Shown: positions 27,270-35,529, counted from the stretch's first letter. The stretch is 64,000 nt of DNA from an uncultured Bacilli bacterium (GCA_944368975.1 CALVXI010000004.1:1-64000); one strand, 5' to 3'. Translations and numbers: made by a program. Notes: generated from the sequence alone by a model not told the origin.

Positions 27270-27604
27270 TATTCAGTCCATAAGCCATGTTCTGTTTTAT
27301 GCAATCATTTATCTAAGTTTCCTTGCTAGATTTGATTGAATTCTCTATCTAACTTCCTCTACCAAAATTTGAGTTTCTCGCTTGTGGGGTTTACCGCGTT
27401 TCACCTTAAGTTTTCACTTAAGTTCGTCACTGTGGCACTTTATAAGTTATTACTCATGAGTTTCCTTTTAGAGTTAACTTGCCGTTACTAGCTCCCTAGT
27501 ACCTAGGATTATTTTTTCTCCTAGCGCAATCACTACTATCATCTCAGATAGTGCGAGCATGGACTTTCCTCTAACTTATTAAGCCAGCGATTGCATAGAC
27601 TGAA
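27270..27604 (-). ncRNA. rnpB: RNase P RNA (Bacillus-type, class B)
   Basis: The catalytic RNA of RNase P. The universally conserved GAGGAAAGTCCATGCTCGC segment lies near 27556-27575 on the minus strand. The 3' part contains the conserved ACAGAACATGGCTTATG, and the ends pair as TTCAGTC with GACTGAA to form P1. Its place between gpsB and pgsA (rnpB next to gpsB) matches Bacilli. End positions are set from P1 pairing and may be off by a few nt. Confidence 0.95.
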
Positions 27605-27607
27605 AAA

Positions 27608-27958
27608 TTATTTAATTTTGCTTGGATCTACTCCCATTTGATAAAGTTTTTTTTCATATTTACTTATCTTCTTGAGTAAATCTAAGTTATCTAATTGAAC
27701 GATATCAGGATTTTGCAAAAATTGATTATGACTTGTACTAAGTTCAGCCTCCTTTTTGCTAAGTTGAACTCTTAAAATTTGATTGTCTCTTTTAAGTTGA
27801 TCAACTTGAGATTCAAGAGCCTTCATAACTCCATCAATCATTCGATAGTCACTAAGAACTTTATCTAAAAAAGCATCAACTTCACTAGCATCATAGCCTT
27901 TAACACTCTTTTTAAATTCTTTATTTAAAATTTCTTTGCTTGTTAATTGAAGTTTCAT
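27608..27958 (-). CDS. gpsB: cell division protein GpsB
   Basis: DivIVA-like coiled-coil protein linking the divisome with peptidoglycan synthesis. The N-terminal membrane/PBP-binding domain shows LTSKEILNKEFKKSVKGYDASEVDAFLDKVLSDY, followed by a coiled coil to about residue 72 and a small C-terminal trimerisation part. It has 116 residues. It lies immediately upstream of rnpB, as in other Bacilli. A TATAAT lies about 22 nt before the ATG and I see no clear Shine-Dalgarno. Confidence 0.93.
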   Translation of the reverse strand: MKLQLTSKEILNKEFKKSVKGYDASEVDAFLDKVLSDYRMIDGVMKALESQVDQLKRDNQILRVQLSKKEAELSTSHNQFLQNPDIVQLDNLDLLKKISKYEKKLYQMGVDPSKIK

Positions 27959-28019
27959 AAATTCTTAGCACTAAAATAATTATATTTTAGAGACCCTTCT
28001 TTTTCAATGAAAAATACAT

Positions 28020-28048
28020 TTGATATGAAGACATTTTAAACCTATAAT
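28020..28048 (+). promoter_or_regulatory. promoter of the exonuclease-recU operon
   Basis: TTGATA (28020-28025), a 17-nt spacer and TATAAT (28043-28048). The predicted start is about 5 nt before the ATG at 28060 and no Shine-Dalgarno is present, so the mRNA would be nearly leaderless. Confidence 0.65.
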
Positions 28049-28059
28049 TTAATAGATTT

Positions 28060-28785
28060 ATGAAAGAACTTGATAAAATTATTAATGGTCGAAAAGAAGC
28101 TATATTTCTTGATTTTGAAGGAACCCAATTTAGTCAAGAAATTATCGCTATTGGTGCAATAAAAATAAATCTCGATAATAAAAATTTAGCAACTGGAAAA
28201 TATCGTAAATTTAAAACTTATGTTTTAGCAAATGATAAAGTTGGACCTTTAGTAGAGGATTTAACAAATATTAATGATTTCTTTTTAAAAACTAATGGAG
28301 TTAGATTTAAAGAAGCTTTATCTAGTTTTTCAAAATTTGTCGGAAATAACTTAAATAATCAAATTTTTATTACATATGGTAATTTTGATTTACGCTTATT
28401 AAGGATTACAGCATTATTAAATGACGCTATAAAAAATGACATTGTTCAACATATTTTTAAAAATTATTTTGATTTTGCAGGGTTTTTGTTTAAATTTATT
28501 AAAGATAAAGATGGTCACACTAAAGGATTAAAAGATAATTTAAAAAGATATAATTTAACTTTTGAAGGTGAAGAACATGATCCATTAAGCGACTCAATTA
28601 ATCTAATGCGTTTATATAATGCCTTTATTACACAAAAAAATATTCTCTTTGATGAATATACTAATACAATCTATAAACACACAAATCTTCCACCAGTTAT
28701 ATTAAAATTGATTAATAAACTTGATATTGATGGGGAAGTTACCAAAGAGGATTTTAAAAAGATCATTGAGGAATATTTAAAATGA
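28060..28785 (+). CDS. DEDDh-type 3'-5' exonuclease family protein
   Basis: RNase H-like exonuclease. The four acidic residues and His of the DEDDh set are visible as LDFEGT (Asp18, Glu20), GNFDLRLL (Asp) and EHDPLSDSINLM (His and Asp). It has 241 residues. It resembles ERI-1/KapD-like exonucleases more than DNA polymerase proofreading subunits; RNA or DNA specificity is not evident. It overlaps recU by 4 nt, hinting at a nucleic-acid repair role. It contains one copy of the 15-mer repeat (28473-28487). Confidence 0.8.
   Translation: MKELDKIINGRKEAIFLDFEGTQFSQEIIAIGAIKINLDNKNLATGKYRKFKTYVLANDKVGPLVEDLTNINDFFLKTNGVRFKEALSSFSKFVGNNLNNQIFITYGNFDLRLLRITALLNDAIKNDIVQHIFKNYFDFAGFLFKFIKDKDGHTKGLKDNLKRYNLTFEGEEHDPLSDSINLMRLYNAFITQKNILFDEYTNTIYKHTNLPPVILKLINKLDIDGEVTKEDFKKIIEEYLK
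28473..28487 (+). repeat. 15-mer TTTTGCAGGGTTTTT, copy 1
   Basis: Exact copy of the dispersed motif, inside the exonuclease gene, where it reads as FAGFL on the coding strand. Confidence 0.7.
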
Positions 28786-29336
28786 TCAATTATCCATTTA
28801 GTGATGACATCTATAAAAATAATATTTCTCATAAAAATCGCGGATTATCTTTTGAAGAGCGTATAAATGAAACAAATCAGTTTTATTTAAATAATAATAT
28901 TGCTTTAATTTATAAAAGACCTACTCCTATTAAAGTTTTATCTTTCGATGATAAAAATAAAATTATTACCAAAGCTATTTATGAAAAGGATTCTACTACT
29001 GATTATAATGGGGTGTATAAAGGCCGATATATTGACTTCGAAGCTAAATCGACAATTAATAAAACATCTTTACCAATTAGTAACATCAAAGAACATCAAA
29101 TTAATCATTTAAATGATGTTCTTGTTAATGGCGGAATTGCTTTCTTTTTAATTGAATTTTCTACATTAAATAAAATTTACTTATTGAAAGCTAAAACATT
29201 AATAGATTATATAACTACTAATAAATCTAAAAGTTTATCAATAAAATTTTTAGAAAAAGAAGGTTATAAAATAACTTCCTATTTAGGAAAACCAGTCCAT
29301 TATTTAGAGAATATTGAAAAAATATTTAACTTTTAG
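28782..29336 (+). CDS. recU: Holliday junction resolvase RecU
   Basis: Gram-positive resolvase of the PD-(D/E)XK fold. The family motifs NRGLSFEERINETNQFY, IYKRPTPI and STTDYNGVYKGRYIDFEAKST are all present, the last holding the catalytic Asp-Glu-x-Lys residues. It has 184 residues. It is coupled to the upstream exonuclease and overlaps the convergent nth gene by 11 nt. Confidence 0.95.
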   Translation: MINYPFSDDIYKNNISHKNRGLSFEERINETNQFYLNNNIALIYKRPTPIKVLSFDDKNKIITKAIYEKDSTTDYNGVYKGRYIDFEAKSTINKTSLPISNIKEHQINHLNDVLVNGGIAFFLIEFSTLNKIYLLKAKTLIDYITTNKSKSLSIKFLEKEGYKITSYLGKPVHYLENIEKIFNF

Positions 29337-29958
29337 AGGCTTTTTGACAAATTTCTTTTAATTTACATTCCTGGCATTTAGGATTGATAGCTTTACAATA
29401 ATACCTTCCAAAATGAATAAACTGATGATGAAGTTTAATATAATCTTTTTCTAAAAATATTTCTTTTAATTTTTCTTCTACTTCTTTTACATTATCATCT
29501 TCATTAACTAGACCTAATCTTTTACTTACCCTTAAAACATGTGTATCTACAGGAAATTCTGGTATTTTAAATAATTCAACATGGACAACATTAGCAGTTT
29601 TATTACCAACCCCTGGTAAACTCGTTAATTCAAATTTATTAATTGGAACATGACCATTATATTTTGTAAGTAAGATTTTACTTATATTTATAACATTTTG
29701 TGCTTTCTTTTTTGCTAAGCCTAAAGGCAAAACAATGTTATAAACATCATCATAATTAGCTTTAGAAAGTTCTTCTAATGTTTTATATTTACTAAATAAC
29801 TTTTCCGTTACCTTATTCACCTTTTTATCAGTAGTTTGTGCACTAAGCATAACGGCAATTAAAAAAGAATAATCGGTTGTGTAATTTAATTCGCAACCTG
29901 CATTAGGTAATATTTCATCAAAATATTCTTTTATTATTTTTTCTTTATTTAATGTCAT
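29326..29958 (-). CDS. nth: endonuclease III
   Basis: Base-excision repair glycosylase/AP lyase for oxidised pyrimidines. The helix-hairpin-helix is LPGVGNKTANVV with the catalytic Lys, the catalytic Asp is in FPVDTHVLRVSKRLG, and the C-terminal 4Fe-4S ligands follow C-x6-C-x2-C-x5-C (CKAINPKCQECKLKEIC). The start is taken at MTLNKEKI (29958); a TTG at 29991 would lengthen the overlap with dnaD. The dnaD-nth order is typical of Bacilli. Confidence 0.94.
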   Translation of the reverse strand: MTLNKEKIIKEYFDEILPNAGCELNYTTDYSFLIAVMLSAQTTDKKVNKVTEKLFSKYKTLEELSKANYDDVYNIVLPLGLAKKKAQNVINISKILLTKYNGHVPINKFELTSLPGVGNKTANVVHVELFKIPEFPVDTHVLRVSKRLGLVNEDDNVKEVEEKLKEIFLEKDYIKLHHQFIHFGRYYCKAINPKCQECKLKEICQKASKS

Positions 29959-30523
29959 TACCGGAATTATCTTCTTTTCTAATTCTTTCAAGTATTATTT
30001 TATCAATATAATTTATTGATAGATGTCTTCTATTACGTGCATCTTTTAATGAATCAAATATAATTTCTTTTTTTACACCATCTGTAATCCACATTTCAAT
30101 TTTATTAATTTCAATAGGAGTTAAACTACGATTAAACTCTTTTTGAAAAATAGAAAAAACCTCTTTTCTAATTTGATCAAGTTCTTCATTTTCTTTTAAT
30201 TCTTCGTCTGTAAAGACACTTTTTTCAAAGCATTTTACTAAAATACTCTTAATTTTATCAATCGATGTATATAACTTATCATCCTTTGTAATAAACTCAA
30301 TATATCCCTTAGTAAATAACTTTGATAATACATTATCAATTTCATCATTACTCATATTCATTTTAAGAGATAAGATTTCGCTATTTATTAATTCATTACC
30401 TTGGCTTAAAAGATGATTTATCATTAAAATTACCATTACTTCATCTTCAGTTAAATTTAAATACTTGTAAAACTCTAATAAAATGTAATTAAAATTTAAA
30501 GCATTAGCATTAGAAAATTTCAT
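29945..30523 (-). CDS. dnaD: DnaD-family replication initiation protein
   Basis: Primosomal helicase-loading factor. The N-terminal winged-helix half (about residues 10-75, with NLTEDEVMVILMINHLL) and the C-terminal DnaB_2/DnaD domain (about 115-190, with FQKEFNRSLTPIEINKIEMWITDG and SINYIDKIILE) are both present. It has 192 residues. AGGAGG precedes the ATG inside the end of cca. It overlaps nth downstream. Confidence 0.9.
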   Translation of the reverse strand: MKFSNANALNFNYILLEFYKYLNLTEDEVMVILMINHLLSQGNELINSEILSLKMNMSNDEIDNVLSKLFTKGYIEFITKDDKLYTSIDKIKSILVKCFEKSVFTDEELKENEELDQIRKEVFSIFQKEFNRSLTPIEINKIEMWITDGVKKEIIFDSLKDARNRRHLSINYIDKIILERIRKEDNSGNDIK

Positions 30524-31145
30524 CTTCCAAACCTCCTTTTTTTATTTCTTGCAATATTTTATCTTTATTTAACTCATTAAGTAAATAACGATTTTCTTTT
30601 AAAATTTTATAAGTAGATTCATCACAACTTAAATTATATTTTTTAATAAATCGATAAGCTCTTAAGATACGTAAAGGGTCTTCTTTAACTCTTTCAAGTG
30701 GATCCCCAATAAATCTTAAAATTTTATCATTCAAATCTTTAATTCCTTGTTTTGATGGATCTAATATTTTATAAGATTCATCAATATAAATTGCATTTAT
30801 GGTAAAGTCTCTTCTTAAATAATCGATATTAATATCCTTAATAAACTCAATTTTATTAGGATGGCGAAAATCTTTATAATTACTTTCTTTCCTTAAAGTA
30901 ACTATATCAACATTTGTATCATCGATTTTATATTTTATCGTCCCATATTTTGCAAAAGTTAAATCAATATTATCTAAGAATTTAGTAATCTCTTGTGGAG
31001 TTGCATCACTAACAAAATCATAATCAGTAAGTTTTTCATTAAGTAAAAAATCTCGACTTAAACCACCAATCATATATAAATGATAATTATTTTTATTAAA
31101 TATATTTGCTAACTTATCAAAAATTTCAACCTTCCTATCAAGCAT
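30510..31145 (-). CDS. short CCA tRNA nucleotidyltransferase / poly(A) polymerase family protein
   Basis: Class II CCA-adding enzyme head and neck only. The catalytic GGLSRDFLLNEKLTDYDF holds the GGxxR and DxD motifs, followed by RRDFTINAIYID and DPLRILRAYRF. At 211 residues it lacks the usual C-terminal body and tail (~400 residues in Bacilli) that clamp tRNA. The stop falls naturally in the dnaD ribosome-site region, so no obvious frameshift is seen. There is no Shine-Dalgarno; TAGAAT lies 6 nt before the ATG (extended -10, TGATAGAAT). All six tRNAs here encode CCA, so repair rather than synthesis is its likely job. Confidence 0.82.
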   Translation of the reverse strand: MLDRKVEIFDKLANIFNKNNYHLYMIGGLSRDFLLNEKLTDYDFVSDATPQEITKFLDNIDLTFAKYGTIKYKIDDTNVDIVTLRKESNYKDFRHPNKIEFIKDINIDYLRRDFTINAIYIDESYKILDPSKQGIKDLNDKILRFIGDPLERVKEDPLRILRAYRFIKKYNLSCDESTYKILKENRYLLNELNKDKILQEIKKGGLEDEIF

Positions 31146-31220
31146 AAGAAAATTCTATCATTTTGAGACTAATAAATAAATTTATTAAATATTATCAAAA
31201 GGAAAAACTAATATTATTCA

Positions 31221-31252
31221 ATAAAAAACGTCCTAAATTATAATAAGGACAT
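31221..31252 (-). terminator. terminator after hup
   Basis: The stem GTCCT (31230-31234)/AGGAC (31246-31250) is followed on the minus strand by GTTTTTTATT. Confidence 0.75.
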
Positions 31253-31296
31253 TTCTTATTTTAATTTAAATAAATCTTGGCCTAAGAATACTATTA

Positions 31297-31569
31297 TTAT
31301 TTAACAGTATCTTTTAAGCTTCTTGATGGTTTAAATCCTACAGTGCGTGTTTCAGGAATAGTAATTTTTTCTCCGCTGATTGGACTTGTTCCAACTCTTT
31401 CTTTTCTGACTTTAACTTGGAAAACCCCAAAACCAGAAAGTTTAACGCTTTCTCCATCTTCCAAAGCTTTTTGAACTTTACCTAAGAAAACATCAATAGC
31501 TTTTTCAGCGTCTTTTTTAGTTATACCAACCTCTTCGGCCACTGCAACAACTAAGTCTGTTTTATTCAT
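31297..31569 (-). CDS. hup: HU-family DNA-binding protein
   Basis: Histone-like architectural protein of 90 residues. The N-terminal MNKTDLVVAVAEEVGITKKDAEKA and the DNA-binding arm GFGVFQVKVRKERVG...GEKITIPETRTVGFKPSRSLKD are classic for HU. AAGGAG lies before the ATG and a terminator follows, so it is monocistronic and probably highly expressed. Confidence 0.96.
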   Translation of the reverse strand: MNKTDLVVAVAEEVGITKKDAEKAIDVFLGKVQKALEDGESVKLSGFGVFQVKVRKERVGTSPISGEKITIPETRTVGFKPSRSLKDTVK

Positions 31570-31653
31570 TGTTTTTCTCCTTATTTATTTGTATTTTTAT
31601 AATAATACAAAATTCATTTCTTAACAATAAAATAATTTTTAGCGACTAATGGC

Positions 31654-32661
31654 TCAATTTTCGTCCTTTAATGAGCGCTCCATAAGTATTTTAACCATTT
31701 CTTTTGGTTGAGCATTATTAAACAAAACTTCATATAGCGAATCAATTATTGGCATATTTAGTTTATTTGCTAAAGCAATTTCATGAACTATTTTAATTGT
31801 ATTTATACCTTCAATAGTTATAGTATTTTGCTTTTCCATTATTGATTTAGCACTATTTAAACAACCAATTTCATAACCTGCACTAAAATTTCTTGATTCA
31901 TTAGTATTACAAGTTAAAACTAAATCTCCTAATCCTGTCAATCCTAAAAATGTTGATTCTTTAGCACCAAAAAATAGTCCAAATCTTTTAATTTCGGCTA
32001 ATCCTCTAGTAATTAAAGCAGCTTTCGTGTTTTCACCATATCCTAAGCCAATAACAATACCACTAGCAATTGCTATAGCATTCTTTAATGAGGTTCCAAT
32101 CTGAGCCCCTATTGTGTCAGTTAATGTATAAACTCTAAAATAAGAATTAGAAAATAATCTTTGGATAAGACCTGCAATTTCAATATCTTTACTAACAGCA
32201 CAAACGCAAGTTAAATTATGTTTAATAACTTCTAAAGCAAATCCTGGTCCTAAAATAGATCCGAATTGAATTAAATCTTTTTTATTATTTTTCTTTGCTT
32301 CAATTTCTAAATATTCAAGAATTGTTGAATTAGTATTAGACTCTAAACCCTTAGAAACATTAATAATTATTATACTTTTATTTATATAACTTAATAATTC
32401 AGAAAAAACATCTGAAATAAATTTCGAAGGTACTGCTAAAAGTATAATATCAGATTGTTCAACTAATGTTTTTAAGTTATAAGAAACTACTAAATTAGTA
32501 CTGAAAATGTACTTGTCAAAAGGAGAAACAGTATGAGTTTTTGAAATTGAGTCAAGTTTTGCAGGGTTTTTATCAAAAACACTTACTTTATAACCATTTT
32601 CTAATAATACATTGGATAAAGCTAGTCCCCAAGCACCAGCCCCAATTGTTCCAATATTCAT
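31654..32661 (-). CDS. gpsA: NAD(P)H-dependent glycerol-3-phosphate dehydrogenase
   Basis: Reduces DHAP to sn-glycerol 3-phosphate for phospholipid synthesis. The N-terminal Rossmann loop is IGTIGAGAWGLAL, and the catalytic domain shows IGTSLKNAIAIASGI and GLAEIKRFGLFFGA...FLGLTGLGDLVLTC. It has 335 residues. It overlaps der by 4 nt; der-gpsA-hup is the usual Bacilli order. It contains one exact copy of the 15-mer repeat (32557-32571). Confidence 0.95.
   Translation of the reverse strand: MNIGTIGAGAWGLALSNVLLENGYKVSVFDKNPAKLDSISKTHTVSPFDKYIFSTNLVVSYNLKTLVEQSDIILLAVPSKFISDVFSELLSYINKSIIIINVSKGLESNTNSTILEYLEIEAKKNNKKDLIQFGSILGPGFALEVIKHNLTCVCAVSKDIEIAGLIQRLFSNSYFRVYTLTDTIGAQIGTSLKNAIAIASGIVIGLGYGENTKAALITRGLAEIKRFGLFFGAKESTFLGLTGLGDLVLTCNTNESRNFSAGYEIGCLNSAKSIMEKQNTITIEGINTIKIVHEIALANKLNMPIIDSLYEVLFNNAQPKEMVKILMERSLKDEN
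32557..32571 (+). repeat. 15-mer TTTTGCAGGGTTTTT, copy 2
   Basis: Exact copy in gpsA, antisense to the gene. It is part of a 19-nt identity (AAGTTTTGCAGGGTTTTTA) shared with the mnmG copy, but read in a different codon frame (KNPAKL). Confidence 0.7.
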
Positions 32662-33968
32662 CTATTTCTCCTACGACATACTAAATTAATTGGAGAACCA
32701 ACTAATTCAAAAGAATCTCTAATTTTATTTTCCAAATATCTTAAATACGAAAAATGCATCCAAGAAGGTTCATTACAAAATAAAGCGATTGTCATTGGCT
32801 TAGATGAAACTTGTTGTGCATAATAAATTCGACATCTTCCCCCATTAAAATCAGGAGTTTCATTCATCATTTGCGCTTCTTGAATAATTTCATTTAAAAC
32901 GCTTGTTCTTATATTAAATGTATAACTATCATATATTTTTTTAATTAAAGGCATAATATCTTTAACTCTTTGTTTAGTTAAAGCGCTAACATATAAAATA
33001 GGCGCATAATCCAAAAACTTAAAATTATTCTTTATCTTAGTTGTAAAATCACTCATTGTCGAATTATCTTTTTCAATTCCGTCCCATTTATTAACTAAAA
33101 TACCGATTGCTTTCTTCGATTCAATTGCATAACCTACAACATGCTTATCTTGCTCAGTTAATCCCTTTATAGCATCAATTACTAATAAACAAACATCACT
33201 ATTATCAATCGCTCTTAAGGCTCTTAAAGCGGCATATTTATCGATTGCTTCATATATTTTTCCACGTTTTTTTAATCCAGCAGTATCAATAATTACATAA
33301 TCTTCATCTTCATATTTAAATTTTGTATCGATTGCGTCTCTTGTAGTGCCTTCAATAGAAGAAACTATTACTCTTTCTTCTTGCAAAATAGCATTAACTA
33401 AACTAGATTTACCAACATTTGGTCTTCCAATAAGACAAAATTTAATTTCATTATCAATTAATTTATGTTCTTCATTAGGCAATTTTTTGATAATTTCATC
33501 TAATATATCACCAATACCAATCCCATGGACTCCACTTACTGCAATTGGATCTCCAATACCTAAATTATAAAATTCATAAATATTATTTTTACTTTCGGAA
33601 TTATCTATTTTATTAACAGCTAAAACAATAGGTTTCTTTGATTTATGTAGCATAGAAGCTACTAATTTATCATCACTCGTTAATCCAATTTTACCATCAA
33701 CAACAAATAAAATTACATCTGCTTCTTCAATAGCGATTTCGGCTTGCATTCTAATTTGTTCTTGAAAAGGTCTATTTTCTAATTCAATACCGCCTGTATC
33801 AATCAAACGAAAATCACGAGTTAACCAACTAGCATTAGCATATATTCTATCTCTAGTTACACCACGAGTTTCTTCTATAATTGACTTTTTTTCTCCTATA
33901 ATGCGATTAAAAATAGTTGATTTCCCAACAGAAGGGGAACCAACAATAGCAACACAACCTACACTCAT
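32658..33968 (-). CDS. der: ribosome biogenesis GTPase Der
   Basis: Tandem GTPase needed for 50S assembly. The first G domain has GSPSVGKSTIFNR, DTGG and NKID; the second has GRPNVGKSSLVNA, DTAG and NKWD; a C-terminal KH-like domain ends in LVCRRRNR. It has 436 residues. One small oddity is Ser in place of the usual Arg/Asn in the first P-loop (GSPSVGKS). It overlaps cmk and gpsA by 4 nt each. Confidence 0.96.
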   Translation of the reverse strand: MSVGCVAIVGSPSVGKSTIFNRIIGEKKSIIEETRGVTRDRIYANASWLTRDFRLIDTGGIELENRPFQEQIRMQAEIAIEEADVILFVVDGKIGLTSDDKLVASMLHKSKKPIVLAVNKIDNSESKNNIYEFYNLGIGDPIAVSGVHGIGIGDILDEIIKKLPNEEHKLIDNEIKFCLIGRPNVGKSSLVNAILQEERVIVSSIEGTTRDAIDTKFKYEDEDYVIIDTAGLKKRGKIYEAIDKYAALRALRAIDNSDVCLLVIDAIKGLTEQDKHVVGYAIESKKAIGILVNKWDGIEKDNSTMSDFTTKIKNNFKFLDYAPILYVSALTKQRVKDIMPLIKKIYDSYTFNIRTSVLNEIIQEAQMMNETPDFNGGRCRIYYAQQVSSKPMTIALFCNEPSWMHFSYLRYLENKIRDSFELVGSPINLVCRRRNR

Positions 33969-34633
33969 AAATCTAAACCTTTATCTTTAATAATTTTTAA
34001 AATTGAATTGACAACTTCTTCAATGCTCATATAAGTAGTATCCAAAACTATTGCATCATTAGCTTTAGTTAAAGGAGAAAATGCTCGATGACTATCGATA
34101 TAATCTCTCTTTTCAATATTTTTTAAAATATCTTCAAAACTACACTCGATTCCTTTAGCTAAATTTTCTTTATATCTTCTTTTTGCTCTTTCTTTAGCCT
34201 CTGCTACTTGATAAATTTTAACATCGGCATTTTTTAAAACATGGCTTCCAATATCTCTTCCATCCATGACTACATTAGCTTTTTTTGCAATTTCACGTTG
34301 TAATCTAACAAGTTCAACACGAATATCTTTATAGCTAGAAATATAACTTACATTATCAGCAACATCGTTTTCTCGAATTTCTTTACTAACATCAACACCA
34401 TCAAGAGTTATATGATTTTCTTCGTTAAAACTAATATTAATTTTACCTATTAAGCTTATAGCCTTTTCTTCATCTTTAGGATCAATATTATTTTTTAAAC
34501 AAGCATAAGTAAAAGCACGATACATTGCGCCTGTATCAACATAAAGAAAATTTAATTTATTCGCTATAATTTTAGCGACAGTTGACTTTCCACTACTACT
34601 TGGTCCATCAATAGCAATTGCAAATCTTTTCAT
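33965..34633 (-). CDS. cmk: cytidylate kinase
   Basis: Phosphorylates CMP/dCMP. The P-loop is AIDGPSSSGKSTVAK, YVDTGAMYRAFT is the substrate-binding region, and MDGRDIGSHVL carries the conserved GRDIG motif; KERAKRRYKE belongs to the lid. It has 222 residues. It overlaps der downstream and the small membrane-protein gene upstream by 4 nt each. Confidence 0.95.
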   Translation of the reverse strand: MKRFAIAIDGPSSSGKSTVAKIIANKLNFLYVDTGAMYRAFTYACLKNNIDPKDEEKAISLIGKINISFNEENHITLDGVDVSKEIRENDVADNVSYISSYKDIRVELVRLQREIAKKANVVMDGRDIGSHVLKNADVKIYQVAEAKERAKRRYKENLAKGIECSFEDILKNIEKRDYIDSHRAFSPLTKANDAIVLDTTYMSIEEVVNSILKIIKDKGLDL

Positions 34634-34872
34634 AAATACATTACACCATAATAAACAAATAAAACGATAAATATAATAGCAAGAATTGTTACAAAACCAT
34701 AATATAAAACTCTTTTTTTAATTCTTTTTTCTTTAAAATCTGTTACTAAAGGATTTAGCTTAGGTTTATTTATGCTATCCTTTTCTTTTACATTTTTTTC
34801 TTTCTTATCGCTAGTTAAATCAGAGCGATAAGATTCATATTTTTCTTCTCTTGTCATCGCTTTCTTTGCCAT
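34630..34872 (-). CDS. small single-pass membrane protein of unknown function
   Basis: An 80-residue protein with a charged Lys/Glu-rich N-terminal half and one transmembrane helix near the C-terminus (about residues 55-77). I do not recognise the family. It is the first gene of the cmk-der-gpsA unit and its stop overlaps cmk. There is no Shine-Dalgarno; an extended -10 (TATGCTAAAAT) ends 6 nt before the ATG, implying leaderless translation. It is back-to-back with the ferredoxin gene. Confidence 0.65.
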   Translation of the reverse strand: MAKKAMTREEKYESYRSDLTSDKKEKNVKEKDSINKPKLNPLVTDFKEKRIKKRVLYYGFVTILAIIFIVLFVYYGVMYL

Positions 34873-34904
34873 ATCTTTATTTTAGCATAAGACTTTTATA
34901 AACA

Positions 34905-34933
34905 TTTACAAAAATCTTTAATTTCACTATAAT
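34905..34933 (+). promoter_or_regulatory. ferredoxin promoter
   Basis: TTTACA (34905-34910), a 17-nt spacer and TATAAT (34928-34933), giving a short leader that contains GGAGG. Confidence 0.75.
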
Positions 34934-34955
34934 TAAGTGGTGGAGGAATAAAGAT

Positions 34956-35129
34956 ATGACATTAAAAGTTGATAGTGAACTTTGCGTCGGTTGTGGCTTA
35001 TGCGTCGGTTCATATGCAGGAGCATTTGAATTTGATGAAGAAGGAAAAGCTAAAGTTGTTGGCGATTTAGACGAAACAACTGCTGAAGAAGCCATTGCTT
35101 CATGTCCAGCTGGTGCTATTAGTAAATAA
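34956..35129 (+). CDS. 4Fe-4S ferredoxin
   Basis: A 57-codon gene easily missed by length filters. The protein has CVGCGLC (Cys10, Cys13, Cys16) and a distal SCPAGAI (Cys50), ligands for a single 4Fe-4S cluster, in the small acidic ferredoxin form typical of Bacillota. It serves as an electron carrier. It has a good promoter, GGAGG 9 nt before the ATG, and its own palindromic terminator, so it is a compact stand-alone unit. An antisense open frame at 34877-35095 is a shadow. Confidence 0.92.
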   Translation: MTLKVDSELCVGCGLCVGSYAGAFEFDEEGKAKVVGDLDETTAEEAIASCPAGAISK

Positions 35130-35149
35130 ACTAGTAGATTATAGTAATT

Positions 35150-35177
35150 AAGAGGTCAATTGACCTCTTTTCTTTTT
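35150..35177 (+). terminator. ferredoxin terminator
   Basis: The perfect 20-nt palindrome AAGAGGTCAATTGACCTCTT (35150-35169) is followed by TTCTTTTT. Confidence 0.88.
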
Positions 35178-35415
35178 ATAAATGTAATAAGAAGAGGAAA
35201 AATTCATCTAAATACTTTTTTAATGGCAAAATATTATCTTTTAAAGTATCAAAATTATCACCTTCTAAATATATCTTTTTATTAATTTCTATTGTAAAAC
35301 AAATCGTTCTATTACACTTAAATAATAATTCATAAGTGTCATTATAAGGAAAGTTAAATGATGCTTGTTTAATATCAAATGATGTGAGACTAAATTGATT
35401 AAAATAAAAAGACAT
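35176..35415 (-). CDS. small hypothetical protein (79 residues)
   Basis: Unrecognised protein with beta-like alternation, aromatic-rich, and two cysteines in KCNRTIC. The stop lies at the edge of the ferredoxin terminator. There is no Shine-Dalgarno; TATTAT (35428-35423 on the minus strand) ends 7 nt before the ATG. Its promoter overlaps the divergent promoter of the 23-codon gene at 35458. It may be a real leaderless gene; coding status is moderately supported by the promoter geometry only. Confidence 0.45.
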   Translation of the reverse strand: MSFYFNQFSLTSFDIKQASFNFPYNDTYELLFKCNRTICFTIEINKKIYLEGDNFDTLKDNILPLKKYLDEFFLFLLHL

Positions 35416-35421
35416 CTAATC

Positions 35422-35427
35422 TATAAT
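35422..35427 (+). promoter_or_regulatory. -10 box for the 23-codon gene
   Basis: TATAAT 30 nt before the ATG at 35458. The -35 region is weak (TTAAAA at 17 nt). It overlaps the divergent -10 of the 79-residue gene. Confidence 0.4.
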
Positions 35428-35457
35428 AAATTTGAACCAAAAATAGAGGAGATGTCT

Positions 35458-35529
35458 ATGAATATTTTAGCACAAGAACGTAATTATTTGCCAATTGATA
35501 TTGAGGCCAAATATCAATGTTGTTGTTAG
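35458..35529 (+). CDS. 23-residue peptide ending in Cys-Cys-Cys
   Basis: A tiny ORF encoding MNILAQERNYLPIDIEAKYQ followed by three Cys, with a good GAGGAG ribosome site 6-8 nt before the ATG and a TATAAT upstream. The three TGT codons and the TAG overlap a perfect palindrome (TTGTTAGCTAACAA), and an AT-rich hairpin with T-run follows (about 35536-35570). No function is recognised. Options are a small regulatory or metal-binding peptide, a modified-peptide precursor, or a Cys-codon leader peptide; no modification enzyme is adjacent. Confidence 0.45.
   Translation: MNILAQERNYLPIDIEAKYQCCC

Noticed and set aside
34877-35095. 72-codon minus-strand open frame
   Set aside because: It is the antisense shadow of the ferredoxin gene, which has a promoter, ribosome site, terminator and clear Cys motifs.
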